Shown here: positions 22,254-33,387 of the stretch, one piece after another | Position numbering within the stretch: the first letter of the stretch is position 1 | Layout of the letters: every line of letters starts with the position of its first letter | Source: Mantis religiosa | Lineage: Eukaryota > Arthropoda > Insecta > Mantodea > Mantidae | Direction: 5' to 3' | DNA: 64,000 nt | Assembly (NCBI GenBank): GCA_030765055.1 | Contig: CM060954.1 | Location: forward strand, 112,704,107-112,768,106 | The notes under the pieces: model-generated | The model's input: only the letters and a program-made list of their open reading frames with translations | Databases searched by the model: none | Told to the model about the DNA's origin: nothing | Made by a program: the position numbers and the translations under genes

Positions 22254-24472
22254 ATTTGGGATAAAACTTGGTGCATATAGCTTTAAATTCCTACAAGCAA
22301 AGTGCACCTGAAATATAGGGTGCAATATTTTTTTCAGGACACACGGTGTGATTTATGCCCATTTTGCATGGACCTATATGAACGTAATTTAAATATTATA
22401 CAGTAGTTAAATACACACATCCTTGTACATTAATCATACCGAATTTCAATTTCTGATAATGTTTAGTTTTCTATATTTTCAAATTTTAATATTTGTATAA
22501 ATTAGCCTTGTCTGGGTAAAACATAACCTCCCAGTGCTCTTAAAGACTATTAACTGAAGGAGAAATATTTAAAAAATGCCAAATGAAACAGTGGATTTGT
22601 ACCTCACAATCTATTACAACAGTGTTCTAGAATGAAACCTGAAATATTTTCAATTACAATTGAAAGACATAATGGTGCTATAAAATTTGCGGCATTTCTT
22701 ATATTTGTAGGACGTTAGACAACGCAGCTGACTGGCGTAGTAATAGCCTTGAAATCATTAACTCGCAGATTCCATACCTCTTAAGGTATCTAAGATTTCC
22801 TTTAAAAGCATGAACGGGTAATTACTGGCATTCACATCGTCGCTAGAAATGTTCTTCGCAGGTGTCTATGATATTAGATTGTGCAATAGAGTTTATATTC
22901 TTTGTTTGAACCTGTTTTAACAATATATTTTTATTAAATTATGTTACCTTCAGATAAATAGGAACCTCATAATTTATGTATATTCTTATATTTACTGATG
23001 AAGGGCAAGGCATCTTAGGCTAGCAACATGTTGATATATACCAAGCTAAGTTTAGAGCAGAAATTGGATATGGGAATGTATATGTTACCTACTGAGCTTC
23101 CGGGAGCAAATTATGAAGCAAAGGACACAAAGAACAAGTCCTGAACCATAAGTTAGCACAGTGTGGCTCTTAAGTCTCCAGGTAAGAGATTCTCATGCCG
23201 GAAAGGGAGAAGGGCTTTCATAGTCAAGGAACCTCAGTGTGACCATGAAGATGCTGTATATCCACGGAATTCAGACACGAACGAGTTTGGAAAGTAATTC
23301 TGGCTAAAGACACATTCCTCTTCGGTCCAGAATTCAACTCAAAACCTCTGGATTATGGAAGTTAGACACCAGAACACAGAGGCAATCTCGCTGGGTGGTT
23401 TCGTTATACAGACAAATTACTCAAGGCAACACGCCTCATAATCAAACTCTCTTGATCCTCCGATCTTGAAGCGTGACAAGGAAATGAAGTGACAGGCAAT
23501 GGTGGCCAGAAAATTTCTCGGCATGACCTGAAGCACAAACCATCACAAAAGCAGAAACTCAGTGGAGCCGATTCAACAAGAATCCAATCGGAATGTCATC
23601 TCACATCTCGCTCGGTTGGCATAATCCTAACTTCAGTCCCATATACCTACTTAATCCTCTCTATTGCTCGTTACAAAAAATTGACCAAAGTAAATTATAT
23701 AGGTCAAACGAATGAACTGGGTTCTGTGTGATTTTTGTTTTACCACGGAGAAAATACTCTTGAGAAAAACTTGAAAGGCAAATTTATTCAGCTGAAATTC
23801 GAACCTAGGACAGCAGTATGAGAACGAAGTAAGAATATTTCCTCTATGTTCTGGTAGCTCAGATTATTTTACGTTCATTTTCATTTTATTATTTATTATT
23901 TCATATTATTTTTCTCCCAATATCTTCTTCATTTTCAGGTTTTACAGTTTTGAGATTATGTGATATTGGAACGTTTAATCATTTCCACTGATACTGAGAT
24001 TAATTGGGTGTTAGTAGTAAGAGAGTTTGACGTCATTAATGTAACGCTACATAAAATAAATAAGTTCTAATTTTAGGGGCAGATTAAAAGAGACATTTAT
24101 ATATTCTAATTAATAAGAGAATAATAAAGATAAATAATAATGAGAATATAAATAGTAAACAACAGTAAAAATAAGAAAGAAGAAGTAAAAAGATAATGTA
24201 AAAGTTATTGGATAGGAGAAATTGTAAAACAATCTTATTGCGAAGTTTCCAGTATTCAACTGAATTAATTTAATGATTGTATTTATTCGTTTAGGTGTGT
24301 AATGTAAATACGTTGCAACATAATAAATATAGAGAGAACTAAAGAGAACTAAATTTATTTCACCTTCGACCACAATTTAGTTTCTACAGGCTTCCGTCCG
24401 AGACTACACCTGAGGTAAGCGGTTTTCATGCTTCGACTGTAGCAACTTTGGGTAACAAGGAAAGAAATTATT
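22254..24472. other. AT-rich stretch, nothing recognised
   Basis: No convincing gene. The frame at 23489-23731 is short and motif-free. GC content rises slightly at 23080-23480 without identifiable repeats. Confidence 0.45.
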
Positions 24473-24700
24473 GCCCGCCTAGGTAGCATAGATGGTAGCG
24501 TGTCTGCCTCACGTTCAAGAGGTCCCGAGTTCGAATCTCGGTCAGGGTGAGTTACCTGGATAAGGTTTTTCCGGGAGATTCCCTTATCCTTCAAGACGAA
24601 TGTCGGGTAACTCTAAGCTCCATGGACCCTGGACTCATTTGTGCACCATTTCACCCAATTCATTCACCGTCCGATATGGGTTAACGTTGGAGGACGTAAA

Positions 24701-24704
<4 letters not shown>
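24473..24704 (+). repeat. SINE family A, copy 4
   Basis: Complete copy: head GCCCGCCTAGGTAGCATAG, B box GAGTTCGAATCTCGG, body GTTACCTGGATAAGG and 3' end CGTTGGAGGACGTAAAGTAC. Its 3' end runs straight into a GA microsatellite instead of the A-rich tail seen at copy 2. Confidence 0.92.

Positions 24705-24776
<72 letters not shown>
24704..24776. repeat. (GA)n microsatellite at SINE tail
   Basis: About 36 GA units immediately after the SINE family A 3' end. Confidence 0.97.
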
Positions 24777-24779
<3 letters not shown>

Positions 24780-27307
24780 TGCTCAGATTGAGATGATTTC
24801 ACGACCTGCAACTTCAGCTCCATATCAAAAGACAGGATGCAGCAACATCATCTGCAGGGGGACAGCAGCATCCCACCTTAAGATCCTGTTACATCCCCTA
24901 GATCCAAACGCCCTCTGTCTCCCTCCGGAGGGTGCTCCTTAGGGGCCTGGGTACAAAATATGTTCAGTAAGTCGCTCGGAAGCTTGTCGTACCACAATAC
25001 CTGAGTGAATTAACCATTAAGGCTTCAGATACATTGGCAGTATAATGGCAACAGCAAACATGTTTACGTAATGACAGTAGAAAATGATGCGCACCTGAAA
25101 GTCATTATCGCTGCTTTAGAAAGAAAAACTGCGTAATATAAGGTTCCACTGCAGACCCTAAGGCAAATCCCTGGGTTACTAGAGCACTGCGTGTTGGAAT
25201 GACTACAGTCTTCCTCATCTGGCTCTCCCAGGTTAAATTACAGGTAAGATCGGTGTTACGTGTACTGCGAGGGCTTCCTCGGAATTGTCCACACAATGAG
25301 CGCGAAAATGCTACAGATCTTCACAACAAACAAAATATACAGAATTAGTTAAAATTCCGCACCTAAATAATTTTTGAAGCTGCGGCTATTAACCATGAAA
25401 CTCGGCGTACGAAGTACATACTCAAATATTATCGATTTCTTGGTACTTCCTGTTTAATTGGAAGTTACTTTTGTTTACTGTTGCATAGCATGGATAATTT
25501 TTGGGGAACCATTGTCACATTGCACATGCAATTATATTTGAGAAATACTACCATCCAATGTTTCAACAGCCGAATACGATATCACGCCATTTCTAAGAAA
25601 ATAGAAACATATAGCCCGCGGGTAAGATAATTATATTTTGCATCAACACACATAACCTCGTTCCTGGTACCGTTTCATTGCTCCACACATTTGTATATTG
25701 TTCGATTTACCGACACATTTTATGGTACAGTAAAATTAATCGAACCTTTCAGTTTCCACCTCCTCTCTGCCTTTCCAAACCTTCATATGGACTTAAATTA
25801 TTATTTCTATGAAACATCCCGAGTGTCCATTGATATTCTTCAGGAGAAAAAGGCAATTCAGTGCATCATGATTATTTCAATGGCAGTTTTGATTTTCAAC
25901 ATACACAGGAAGAGGCACGAACCGGAAGCAAGGGACAACGCACGGATAACGTTTCTCACTTGTTAATTGTATCAGAAATTTTTGGCCAGTATAACGTGTA
26001 TAAACGAGAGCTACGATTTTTGCATCTAGATTTGTAACTTCGTGTTGAAGTTTCTTTGTTCCAACGATATGAACTTATACCTGAATCTGCATCAACTAAA
26101 TTAACACGAAAAATTATCCAACTGGCGAAATTGTTACTAAAAATGTAACGTATTAAGCTGGATTAGCTTAACATCTTGACTTAGATGGCCGTTTACACGC
26201 ATTGCAGGAGAACAGAAGCATTCACAGTCTCTACAATAAACATTACTTAGAAAACTCAAGTTTTAATCGTCTCTCGAAAATACCAATGAAGGAGATTTAC
26301 TATAAAAAAACTGAAATTTTGATGTACGTCTTTCAGCATTCTCAGCATATGGTAGTAATCAGTGATTCAGTTGGAACAAAATATTTACAGGAACTCGCCT
26401 TATTAATTCAGCAACTTCCAAACGGAGAAGGTTACGTCATTCTAAAGCGGGAAAATATACTCCGGTCCGTTCCGGTTCAACTAAACCACTGGTAGTAATT
26501 GAGGTGATGTATTTAACTATATGATCTGCAGATTGAACCTCCTGATTCAAAATGCATTCACGAAAATTAATTTGTTTCTTACCTAATATGAAATCTGGTA
26601 ACATATGATTTTCCAAACGGAAAACAATATTATTCAATGATCCGCTCAATCATTCGTAATCATTACTAGCAGTACTGATTTTCTGCAAAAGTTATTTCTA
26701 TTAAAATATAATTTCTGTCTTTTGGTGGCCACAATGAAATGAGATAAGAGGCAAACATAAATTGGTTAACTTGGAAATGTAGCTTGATTTCTTATGGAAA
26801 AAACCTTTTGTGTTATGATAAAAGCAAAGCTTGCAGGATTTCTTAAAATTTTCTTTGCACCGGAACCTATAATAGTACACTTGATCTTCATTATTACAAG
26901 AACTGTAGCTTAAATAATAACAGCCAATAACTAACCAATGGTTTAAGAGCAGAGACGAATGAACAATTTTGTTCCTCGCCTACATATATAAATATAGGTG
27001 AATAAACCTGTGACATAAATGTTGTTTAAAATGTCATACAATTAAATTTACGACATATAAAAGAAAAAACTTTAGCTATTTACAGTGAAGCAACTATAAT
27101 TAAATTATAATAATAGTGACTAACTTCACTTATATTTTATATATACTATGAGGGGACTAGTTTCGTACAGCCAAGTTATTTATTTGTGTTATCGTTACTG
27201 TCGCTAAGTGACGGATTGTTGCCTGTTTTATTACCAACCTCTGAGAGTAAAACAAATTTATTGATAGAATCGATTGGCGATATTTCAGAATTCATCTTCT
27301 TTTTCTT
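24777..27307. other. Non-coding stretch without recognised gene
   Basis: A GC-richer patch at 24830-24960 and several short frames (25691-25966, 26202-26495, 27186-27377) show no known domain. The right end is the insertion site of LTR element 1, where TCTT at 27304-27307 is the target duplication. Confidence 0.45.
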
Positions 27308-27804
27308 TGTAACAGTATTTTTGTTTAGTAATGTTCGAAGGAATAATAAATATATAAAAATGTATGTAGTTGTGTGATTGGCCGAAGTAGTCGTGGTATG
27401 ACGTGGTGTGATGACGTGTCAGTGAATCGGCCAATCACAAAATAAAGTGGGAATTACTATGGGGACAAGAAAATCAATAATCTAGAAAAAGTGAGAATCT
27501 TGTGTCTTGCTGGAGAAGGAGGAAAGATGTTACGATGATTGTAATTGTAAAGGAAAATTAATAAGATTCAAAAAGTGTTATTCAATATTTATAATAGATA
27601 AGAGTGAATCATAGTTCATATTATATAATTAAATAATATATTACAAAACTGGACTCATCTAAATTTTATTTTCACCAAAAATCCGCATCCACACCTGAGA
27701 AAAGATCTCACGACTCTCAGTAGATTAAAACTCGACTTGGATCTTACAAAAAGTTGGCTTGCTTCTTATTAGTTGAAGATGAACGAAAATATAATCCCGT
27801 TACA
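27308..27804 (+). repeat. 5' LTR of element 1
   Basis: 497 bp, TGTAACAG...CGTTACA, with matching 8-base inverted ends. It contains inverted CCAAT boxes (TGTGATTGGCCGA and TCGGCCAATCACA) bracketing TGACG motifs, an AATAAA at the end of that module and a TATA-like AAATATATAAAAATG. Confidence 0.95.
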
Positions 27805-27806
27805 AA

Positions 27807-27830
27807 TGGCGCAGCAACGTGTGGGGCTCG
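27807..27830 (+). promoter_or_regulatory. Primer binding site, tRNA-Lys type
   Basis: Two bases after the LTR lies TGGCGCAGCAACGTGTGGGGC followed by TCG. The known tRNA-Lys primer site begins TGGCGCCCAACGTGGGGC; this copy differs by small insertions, so it is a slightly damaged lysine site. Confidence 0.75.
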
Positions 27831-27983
27831 AATAGGATAAAGAAGAGGAGATTAAAGCATCGTGCAGCTCCGTGGGAATTTAAAAGGAAAGAAGAAAGAA
27901 GAGAGAAGAAAGAAGAAAACGAGAACTGGTTTAAGTGAGTGAAATTAAAAAAAAAAAATAATAATAGTAGTAGTAGTAGATTT

Positions 27984-29591
27984 ATGTTGTTAAGAAATCA
28001 GAAAATAGTTAAAAAGATGGCGAGTAGAAAAGAAATAATAGTGGAAGGAGAAGTTACTGATAGTGTAGGAATGAATAGGGAGGATGCAAGATTAAGCATA
28101 GATAATGAGTCAATGTTGGAAAGAATAACAAGAATGTTAAGTAATTTAGATTCTAAAATAGAACAAAATGCAAAGAATTTAGATTTTAGAATGAGAGATG
28201 TAAAATCAGAAATAGGAGATGTTAAATCTGAAATGAGTAATTTAGATTCTAAAATAGAACAAAATGCAAAGAATTTAGATTTTAGAATGAGAGATGTAAA
28301 ATCAGAAATAGGAGATGTTAAATCTGAAATGAGTAATTTAGATTCTAGAATGAAAGATGTAAAATCAGAAATAAGTAATTTAGATTCTAGAATGAAAGAT
28401 GTAAAATCAGAAATGAGTAATTTAGATTCTAAAATAGAACAAAATGTAAACGATTTAACTAAGAAAATGAATGATTTAGATGTAGGAGTAAGACAGGAAC
28501 TAGCACAAAATGTGAGTAACTTAGAAATTAATTTATTACAGAAGCTAAAACAGGAATTAAAATCTGAAATTTCACAGGAGATTAGAGAAGGGAGAAAAGA
28601 GTGTAGGGATAATATGGAAAGGCTCATGCAGATCATAGAGATTAATAAGGATGAGAATAGAAAGGAAGTCAATGAGTTGAGAGAGATAATTCAGGAAACT
28701 AGGTTAGGTCAGGACATTGTGAAACAAGAAATAAGAATGGAATTAAACAAAGAGTTAGAAACATTTAGGATACAACAGGCAGAAATGATACAAAAACAAA
28801 GAGAAGAATTAGGAGATAAAGTAGAACAAAGAATCAATGTAATTTGTTCTGAAATGCAATTACAACATGATGAAAGTAAGATACACCAAGAGGAAATAAA
28901 GTTACAAATTGATGAGATAAGTAAAGCAAAAGAAGAAGTAATTTTGCAAATTAAAGAGGTAAAAGAACATTTTGAAAAAGAAAAGGATAACTTAGGAAAA
29001 TTGACACAAGTTGTAATTGCATTACAGGCTAGAAAAGTAAATAACGGGAAAGAAATGTCTAGAATTACAAATATAAACGATTGTGACTTACCAGGTGAAT
29101 TAAGCAATCATCAGAAGTCTAGTGATGTAGTAAGTGAATGTAGTGATTTTGTGAGTCCAGATAATGATATTAATTATCACAGAAACACACAGAACATGTC
29201 CTCACACACACAACTCCACAGTCTAGGTCAAAATGAATGTGTACATTATTCACTAAATGATATTAGTCCACCAAGTTTTGATGAGGAATCAGGTGATAAT
29301 CCAAAAGTATTTCTTAGGGAATTGGAAGAATATTTCCGTATTAAGAGAATTCCCAATGAATTTCGGATGGTAATAGTAAAACGCTGTTTGAAGAAAAATG
29401 CTCTTGAGTGGTTAAGGTTAACTTTGGCTTCACATGAAACATACAGTACTTTCAGAAATCTGTTTATAAATAGATTTTGGGGACCTGAGAGACAAAGAAG
29501 AATAAAAGTTGAGTTAGCAACGGGTAGGTTTGAGTTTAAAAAAGGGATTTCTATGACTGAATATTTCTTAAAATTAGCAAACAAAAGTTGA
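27984..29591 (+). pseudogene. Gag of element 1, N-terminal part, ended by frameshift
   Basis: The frame is open from 27939 but the first ATG (27984, MLLRNQK) matches the start of the sister Gag in element 2 (MLLRKGK), so I choose it. Residues about 40-370 form a long predicted coiled coil rich in Asp, Glu, Lys, Asn and Met with heptad spacing. It contains in-frame tandem repeats (see separate entry). From about residue 440 a capsid-like Ty3/Gypsy retrotransposon Gag domain begins: NPKVFLRELEEYF, then RCLKKNALEWL, RFWGPERQRRIK and MTEYFLKLANKS. The frame stops at 29591 because a few bases, relative to element 2, are missing right after ANKS. The protein continues in another frame from 29588. 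No signal peptide or membrane segment is seen. Confidence 0.88.
28141..28458 (+). repeat. In-frame tandem repeats in Gag coiled coil (96, 96, 42, 42 bp)
   Basis: Repeat starts GTAATTTAGATTCT recur at 28141, 28237, 28333, 28375 and 28417. The first two units (32 codons) are identical. The next two (14 codons, two heptads) are near-identical shorter versions. All lengths are multiples of three, so the frame and the coil register are kept. Confidence 0.93.
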
Positions 29592-30232
29592 TCAATCCCG
29601 AAATTTCTGAGACAGAAATTGTCAACATGCTAATACGTCATTATCCACCACATATCAGAAATCATTTAATTGTGGCTAAGCCTATCGATTTCTCTGATAT
29701 GATTGAATTATTATCCGAATTTGAAGCACATAACCTCATTAATGATACTACATCCTGTGATGGTAACTATAATAACGTCCATATTGAGCGAGGAAGAAAT
29801 CGACAGGAATCACAACCTACAAATAATAGGAATAATAGGACGAGTTTAAATTGGGGCGGGGCACCCGTGAGAAATCAAAGATTTGAAGGAAGAGGTTATG
29901 ATCCTAGACGAACTTATGAATCTGTAATTCCCGGAACAGGAAGTGGAGTTCAAAATAATGTGCAAAGGAATTATCATAACAATCAGTCGACGAGAATTGG
30001 AAGAAATGATCAAATAAACCATGTAAGATTTTATCGAGGAAATAATCAGCGAATAAGTAATTTTAATAGGGGTAGAGGTACTAGTTTATTTAGTGCAAAT
30101 CAAAGAGATTTTAGGGGTGTGAGATTTGAAAGAAGTAATCAAAATGAAATAGTCGAAAATACACAAAGCACAGAGAATGATGCGAATATAAACGATAGCA
30201 CCAACCTAACCAACAATGAAAGTATTAATTAA
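29588..30232 (+). pseudogene. Gag of element 1, C-terminal part
   Basis: It continues the capsid-like domain (PEISETEIVNMLIRHYPPHI, then EFEAHNL) and passes into an Asn/Arg/Gly-rich tail with NWGGAPVRNQRFEGRGYDP, FYRGNNQR and GRGTS. No CCHC zinc knuckle is present; the RG-rich tail is probably the nucleic-acid-binding part. It ends at 30232 shortly before the deleted protease region. Confidence 0.85.
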
Positions 30233-30837
30233 GGGCCGAATAGGTGAATGGAATTTCAATTTCATTACGTTGGTAATTCCACATTTGGCAAGAGATGTAA
30301 TTGTGGGTAATGATTTATTATATGAATGGCAAAGTGTATTGAATTTCGAAATGCATGAAATGAAGGTTAAGACAGAAAATGATTTATTAGTAATAAAATT
30401 ATTGGAAGAAGATGGAAGAAAAGAAGAGAACAGGGATAATATAAATAATGAAAGGTTTTTTTGTGGAAGATATACTTTTGCAAGAAAATGGTAATATTGA
30501 ATACGATGAAAATGAAAATTGTGGGAAGAATTTAATTATTGATGGATTGCAAAATAATGTAACTAACCTTGAAAAGCATTGTTGCCAATTATATACAATA
30601 CAAGATAAGAACGGCGGAAGCCAAGTGGAGGAAGAAATAGAATTCCAGAGAATATTACAAGTAAAGTTAGAAAACACATACAATTTAGACCAAGCGAGAA
30701 AAGAACAGTTGAAATTGTGTATATTAAAGAATAGAAAAGCCTTTAGTTCAAAACCTGGACTGTGTAACAAATACACACACACATTTAAAGTGAATGATAC
30801 TGATCCCTATACACATAAAAGCCTTGACAGTAATTGA
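30233..30837 (+). pseudogene. Protease/linker remnant of element 1
   Basis: Frames 30216-30494 and 30448-30837 correspond to the protein at residues about 50-300 in the element 2 pol frame. The protease core containing Asp-Thr-Gly is deleted, but the second conserved block is present (LARDVIVGNDLLYEW). A T7 run near 30456-30462, against T6 in element 2, shifts the frame. The second frame carries the conserved linker (ENTYNLDQARKEQLKLCILK, FSSKPGLCNKYTHTF), then jumps from THK directly into SLDSN and a stop. Everything from reverse transcriptase to the integrase tail is gone. The junction lies in the AAAAG at 30817-30821. Confidence 0.85.
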
Positions 30838-31054
30838 AACAATATTGAATATATACTATGTGTGTGTTAAATAATAATAAAAATAAAGCATTGTTAAACA
30901 TCAATATATTGTTGTATTTTAATTAATGTTAATTTATTGTTGTTAAATGTTCATTTATTATATTTCATCTAATGTATGTATATTATTATATTTTATGTAT
31001 GTTGTATTGGTGTTGTGTAATATTGGTGTAAACGAAATTGTTAATTGGGGCTGT

Positions 31055-31120
31055 TCTTCGAAATATATGGAAACAGATTGTTAATTCCTTTGTTTGGTTA
31101 TTTTCCATATATTTCGAAGA
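31055..31120 (+). promoter_or_regulatory. Hairpin immediately upstream of the polypurine tract, element 1
   Basis: Arms CTTCGAAATATATGGAAA (31056-31073) and TTTCCATATATTTCGAAG (31102-31119) are perfectly complementary over 18 bp, and the next outer pair (T31055-A31120) also pairs. The loop is 28 nt. The 3' arm runs into the polypurine tract. Element 2 has the same hairpin with a 28-nt loop and two compensatory changes. Confidence 0.9.
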
Positions 31121-31128
31121 GGGGCATT
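31117..31128 (+). promoter_or_regulatory. Polypurine tract of element 1
   Basis: AAGAGGGGCATT directly precedes the TG of the 3' LTR. The same GAAGAGGGGCAT precedes the 3' LTR of element 2, supporting its role as the plus-strand primer. Confidence 0.85.
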
Positions 31129-31625
31129 TGTAACAGTATTTTTGTTTAGTAATGTTCGAAGGAATAATAAATATATAAAAATGTATGTAGTTGTGTGATT
31201 GGCCGAAGTAGTCGTGGTATGACGTGGTGTGATGACGTGTCAGTGAATCGGCCAATCACAAAATAAAGTGGGAATTACTATGGGGACAAGAAAATCAATA
31301 ATCTAGAAAAAGTGAGAATCTTGTGTCTTGCTGGAGAAGGAGGAAAGATGTTACGATGATTGTAATTGTAAAGGAAAATTAATAAGATTCAAAAAGTGTT
31401 ATTCAATATTTATAATAGATAAGAGTGAATCATAGTTCATATTATATAATTAAATAATATATTACAAAATTGGACTCATCTAAATTTTATTTTCACCAAA
31501 AATCCGCATCCACACCTGAGAAAAGATCTCACGACTCTCAGTAGATTAAAACTCGACTTGGATCTTACAAAAAGTTGGCTTGCTTCTTATTAGTTGAAGA
31601 TGAACGAAAATATAATCCCGTTACA
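31129..31625 (+). repeat. 3' LTR of element 1
   Basis: 497 bp, identical to the 5' LTR except for T at 31470. Followed by the TCTT target duplication. Confidence 0.96.
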
Positions 31626-31864
31626 TCTTGAAAGTTGAAATACTATTTTATTTCAGGTTTAGAACCATTAAAATTAGACAAAATTTACTGCTTTCTAAGC
31701 TATTTATATTTACCTAAGATGCTACGCAACTAAAAGAGAATACTTCAAATTTGCTAAAGATGTAAATGATGTATTTTGAAACGGCTTCCACTGTAACATA
31801 CAATATATCAAATATACGTGAAGTTTAGTCGGTAACTATTGTTATGGCTTACTGAACTTATTAC

Positions 31865-32455
31865 TTTGAATTGAATTTATTTATACAAGTTGCTGTTTAC
31901 AATATTTTATCTGCATTACATACATATTTCTTAGTCTAGTTGTATAAATTCTGGTGCCTCTTCCTTCTTAAACCTGCTAGCTCAGCCTGCTTGGCTCCCA
32001 GGCCTTTAGTCTTGCTGAGTAGCACAATCGCCCCTCCATCCTCTACTCCAGTTTGCTGTTTCCCCTTGTTGTCAAAGCATATTTTCTTTTCCACTCTTTA
32101 CTTTTCTCAACCATTTCTCTTTAGTCTCCCAAAACAGGTTCCCTATATTTCTATCTCTACTTTCATTTTCCCCGTAACCATTTTTATGGCTCTTAGCACA
32201 CTTTGCATCTTTTCCCATTTCTTCTCCCATACTTCCTGTCTCCATGCTGCTAGCTTTTTGCACTTTGTCAGAATATGAACTATACTTTCTGTTTCTCCAC
32301 ATAATTTGCATATTTCTATCCTGCAATTTCTAGTCCCCTCAAGAACATTGATCCTGTTCTAATCCAAGCCATTCCTTCCCTCTCCTGCCTTATACATTGG
32401 TCTATATATCTTTCTCTTCCCCATTCTCTCTTTATTACGTATAACATTTTAATGT
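31865..32455 (-). pseudogene. LINE 3' end with CCHC-like motif, frameshifted
   Basis: On the minus strand a LINE ORF2 C-terminus can be read in pieces: KREWGRERYIDQCIRQ near 32420, then CRIEICKLCGETESIVHIL followed by TKC (32326-32255). It continues to VTGKMKVEIEI and, after a frameshift, GLGAKQAELAGLRRKRH near 31960. The C-x2-C-x8-H-x4-C finger near the C-terminus and the preceding R-Y-I-x-x-C region are typical of I/R1/Jockey-type LINE ORF2 ends. The 3' tail carries a short AATTC-type repeat (AAATTCAATTCAA) near 31868. It is broken and 5'-truncated. Confidence 0.8.
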
Positions 32456-32920
32456 TTTTCTGTTTCCTAACGAACTTGCTTCATATTTGTTTATGCAATA
32501 CATAATCGAAGGGTTATATTCTTTTAGCGTTGATTGCCTGAAGTACTTGGTAATTGTTGGAAAAAAGAATTTCATTTTAAATATTAGGACATTCCGGAAA
32601 TCGAATCATGTAAGACGATTTTTTTATTGCAATTCCCCTTTCCACCATTAACACTTACAGCTACAAAGACGTGATAATACTAGTTTATGGGAAGTTTAGC
32701 ACAGACCGTTTAGTCGAGTTATGGAGCAGGAACGTTTGAAAGCTAATCAAATAGTGATGCCTGGCTTGACGTCCTTGAGATCAGTCTTAGGGCTAGATAC
32801 CATCATGATGGCAAAGTTTTGTGGGAATGCCCATTATTCCAGTTTTCTTAATGTGTTGGTAACCTTAAGCCAGTAGTGGAAGGCAGTTTCCAGTGAAGTG
32901 ACTGGTTTGTTTGCACGCAG

Positions 32921-33064
32921 GTCGCTGGACAGCGTGGCGGCGACGTGGTGGGCGCAGTGACCTTCCGGAGGACCTGACGGTGATGGCCCGCACCGCCATG
33001 GACTCACGCATCGGACTCGACTACATCGTCGAGAACCCCGAGTACATCGCTAAGCTCGCCGGAG
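32921..33064 (+). CDS. Candidate host exon: FH3-like segment of a formin
   Basis: A GC-rich 144-bp block stands out from AT-rich surroundings. It is bounded by a TTTGTTTGCACGCAG acceptor and a GGAG|GTAAGC donor, and has one frame open across it. That frame gives DLPEDLTVMARTAMDSRIGL followed by DYIVENPEYIAKLAG. A pattern of hydrophobic-x2-AMDSRIGLDYIVENPEY-x2-KLA resembles the armadillo-like FH3 region of formins (INF2/form3- or FHOD-type), where a 'C-x-x-A-MN-x-x-x-G' helix is conserved. In formins this region sits N-terminal to the actin-assembling FH1-FH2 part and takes part in autoinhibition. The exon is phase 1 at both ends (it starts with two bases of a codon and ends with one). A later acceptor (…GGCGCAG, about 32962) is possible, because the first dozen residues (Trp/Arg-rich) look less protein-like. 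I found no other exon in this window, so introns on both sides would be large. The family call is from memory of the pattern and is tentative. Confidence 0.55.
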
Positions 33065-33383
33065 GTAAGCACATCATGACAAGGAATACTACATTAGCAA
33101 TTATTTTCTAAAGAACAAGGAGTAGCTGGCAAATGCCCAGCAAATTTTAAATTAAAATTCACATGGTTTCACTAAAAAGAGAGGAATAAATATTTTAAAA
33201 AATCCAAAAAGAGTCCTTGAGCACCACGGCGTAATAAGCCGTACCGCAGTAAAGAAAACTGATATATAAACGTATCTTGCAATACGGGGGGCCATTTTTT
33301 TTTTTTCTCTGGCACTTCAAGGACAACCGCAGGACATTAATGACTATCAGGTGCACATCATTTTCCAAAGTGGCATTACGTAA
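33065..33383. other. Presumed intron start, nothing else recognised
   Basis: Begins with the GTAAGC donor. Contains a T-rich run at 33297-33307. It is interrupted by LTR element 2 at 33388. Confidence 0.5.
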
Positions 33384-33387
33384 ACTT

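Larger units (their letters stand above)
27308..31625 (+). mobile_element. LTR retrotransposon element 1 (Ty3/Gypsy-like, RT-less)
   Basis: 4318-bp insertion bounded by TCTT target duplications (27304-27307 and 31626-31629). The LTRs begin TG and end CA, are each 497 bp, and differ at one base (C at 27649, T at 31470), so the insertion is recent relative to its surroundings. The order is 5' LTR, tRNA-Lys-like primer site, Gag with a frameshift, a protease remnant lacking its active site, a linker, hairpin, polypurine tract, 3' LTR. Reverse transcriptase, RNase H and all of integrase except the last few codons are missing. It could have moved only with help from a complete relative. Its Gag is closely related to that of element 2 about 2 kb downstream, although the LTR sequences differ. 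Confidence 0.95.

Noticed and set aside
27998..28672. 224-codon minus-strand frame opposite Gag of element 1 (similarly 35009-35386)
   Set aside because: Shadow of the coiled-coil Gag: a purine-rich sense strand leaves few stops on the antisense. No independent motif.
32921..33111. Single-exon gene starting at the ATG 32911
   Set aside because: The ATG lies in the polypyrimidine/acceptor region and the frame after 33064 loses GC content and protein-like character exactly at a GTAAGC donor, so an internal exon fits better.
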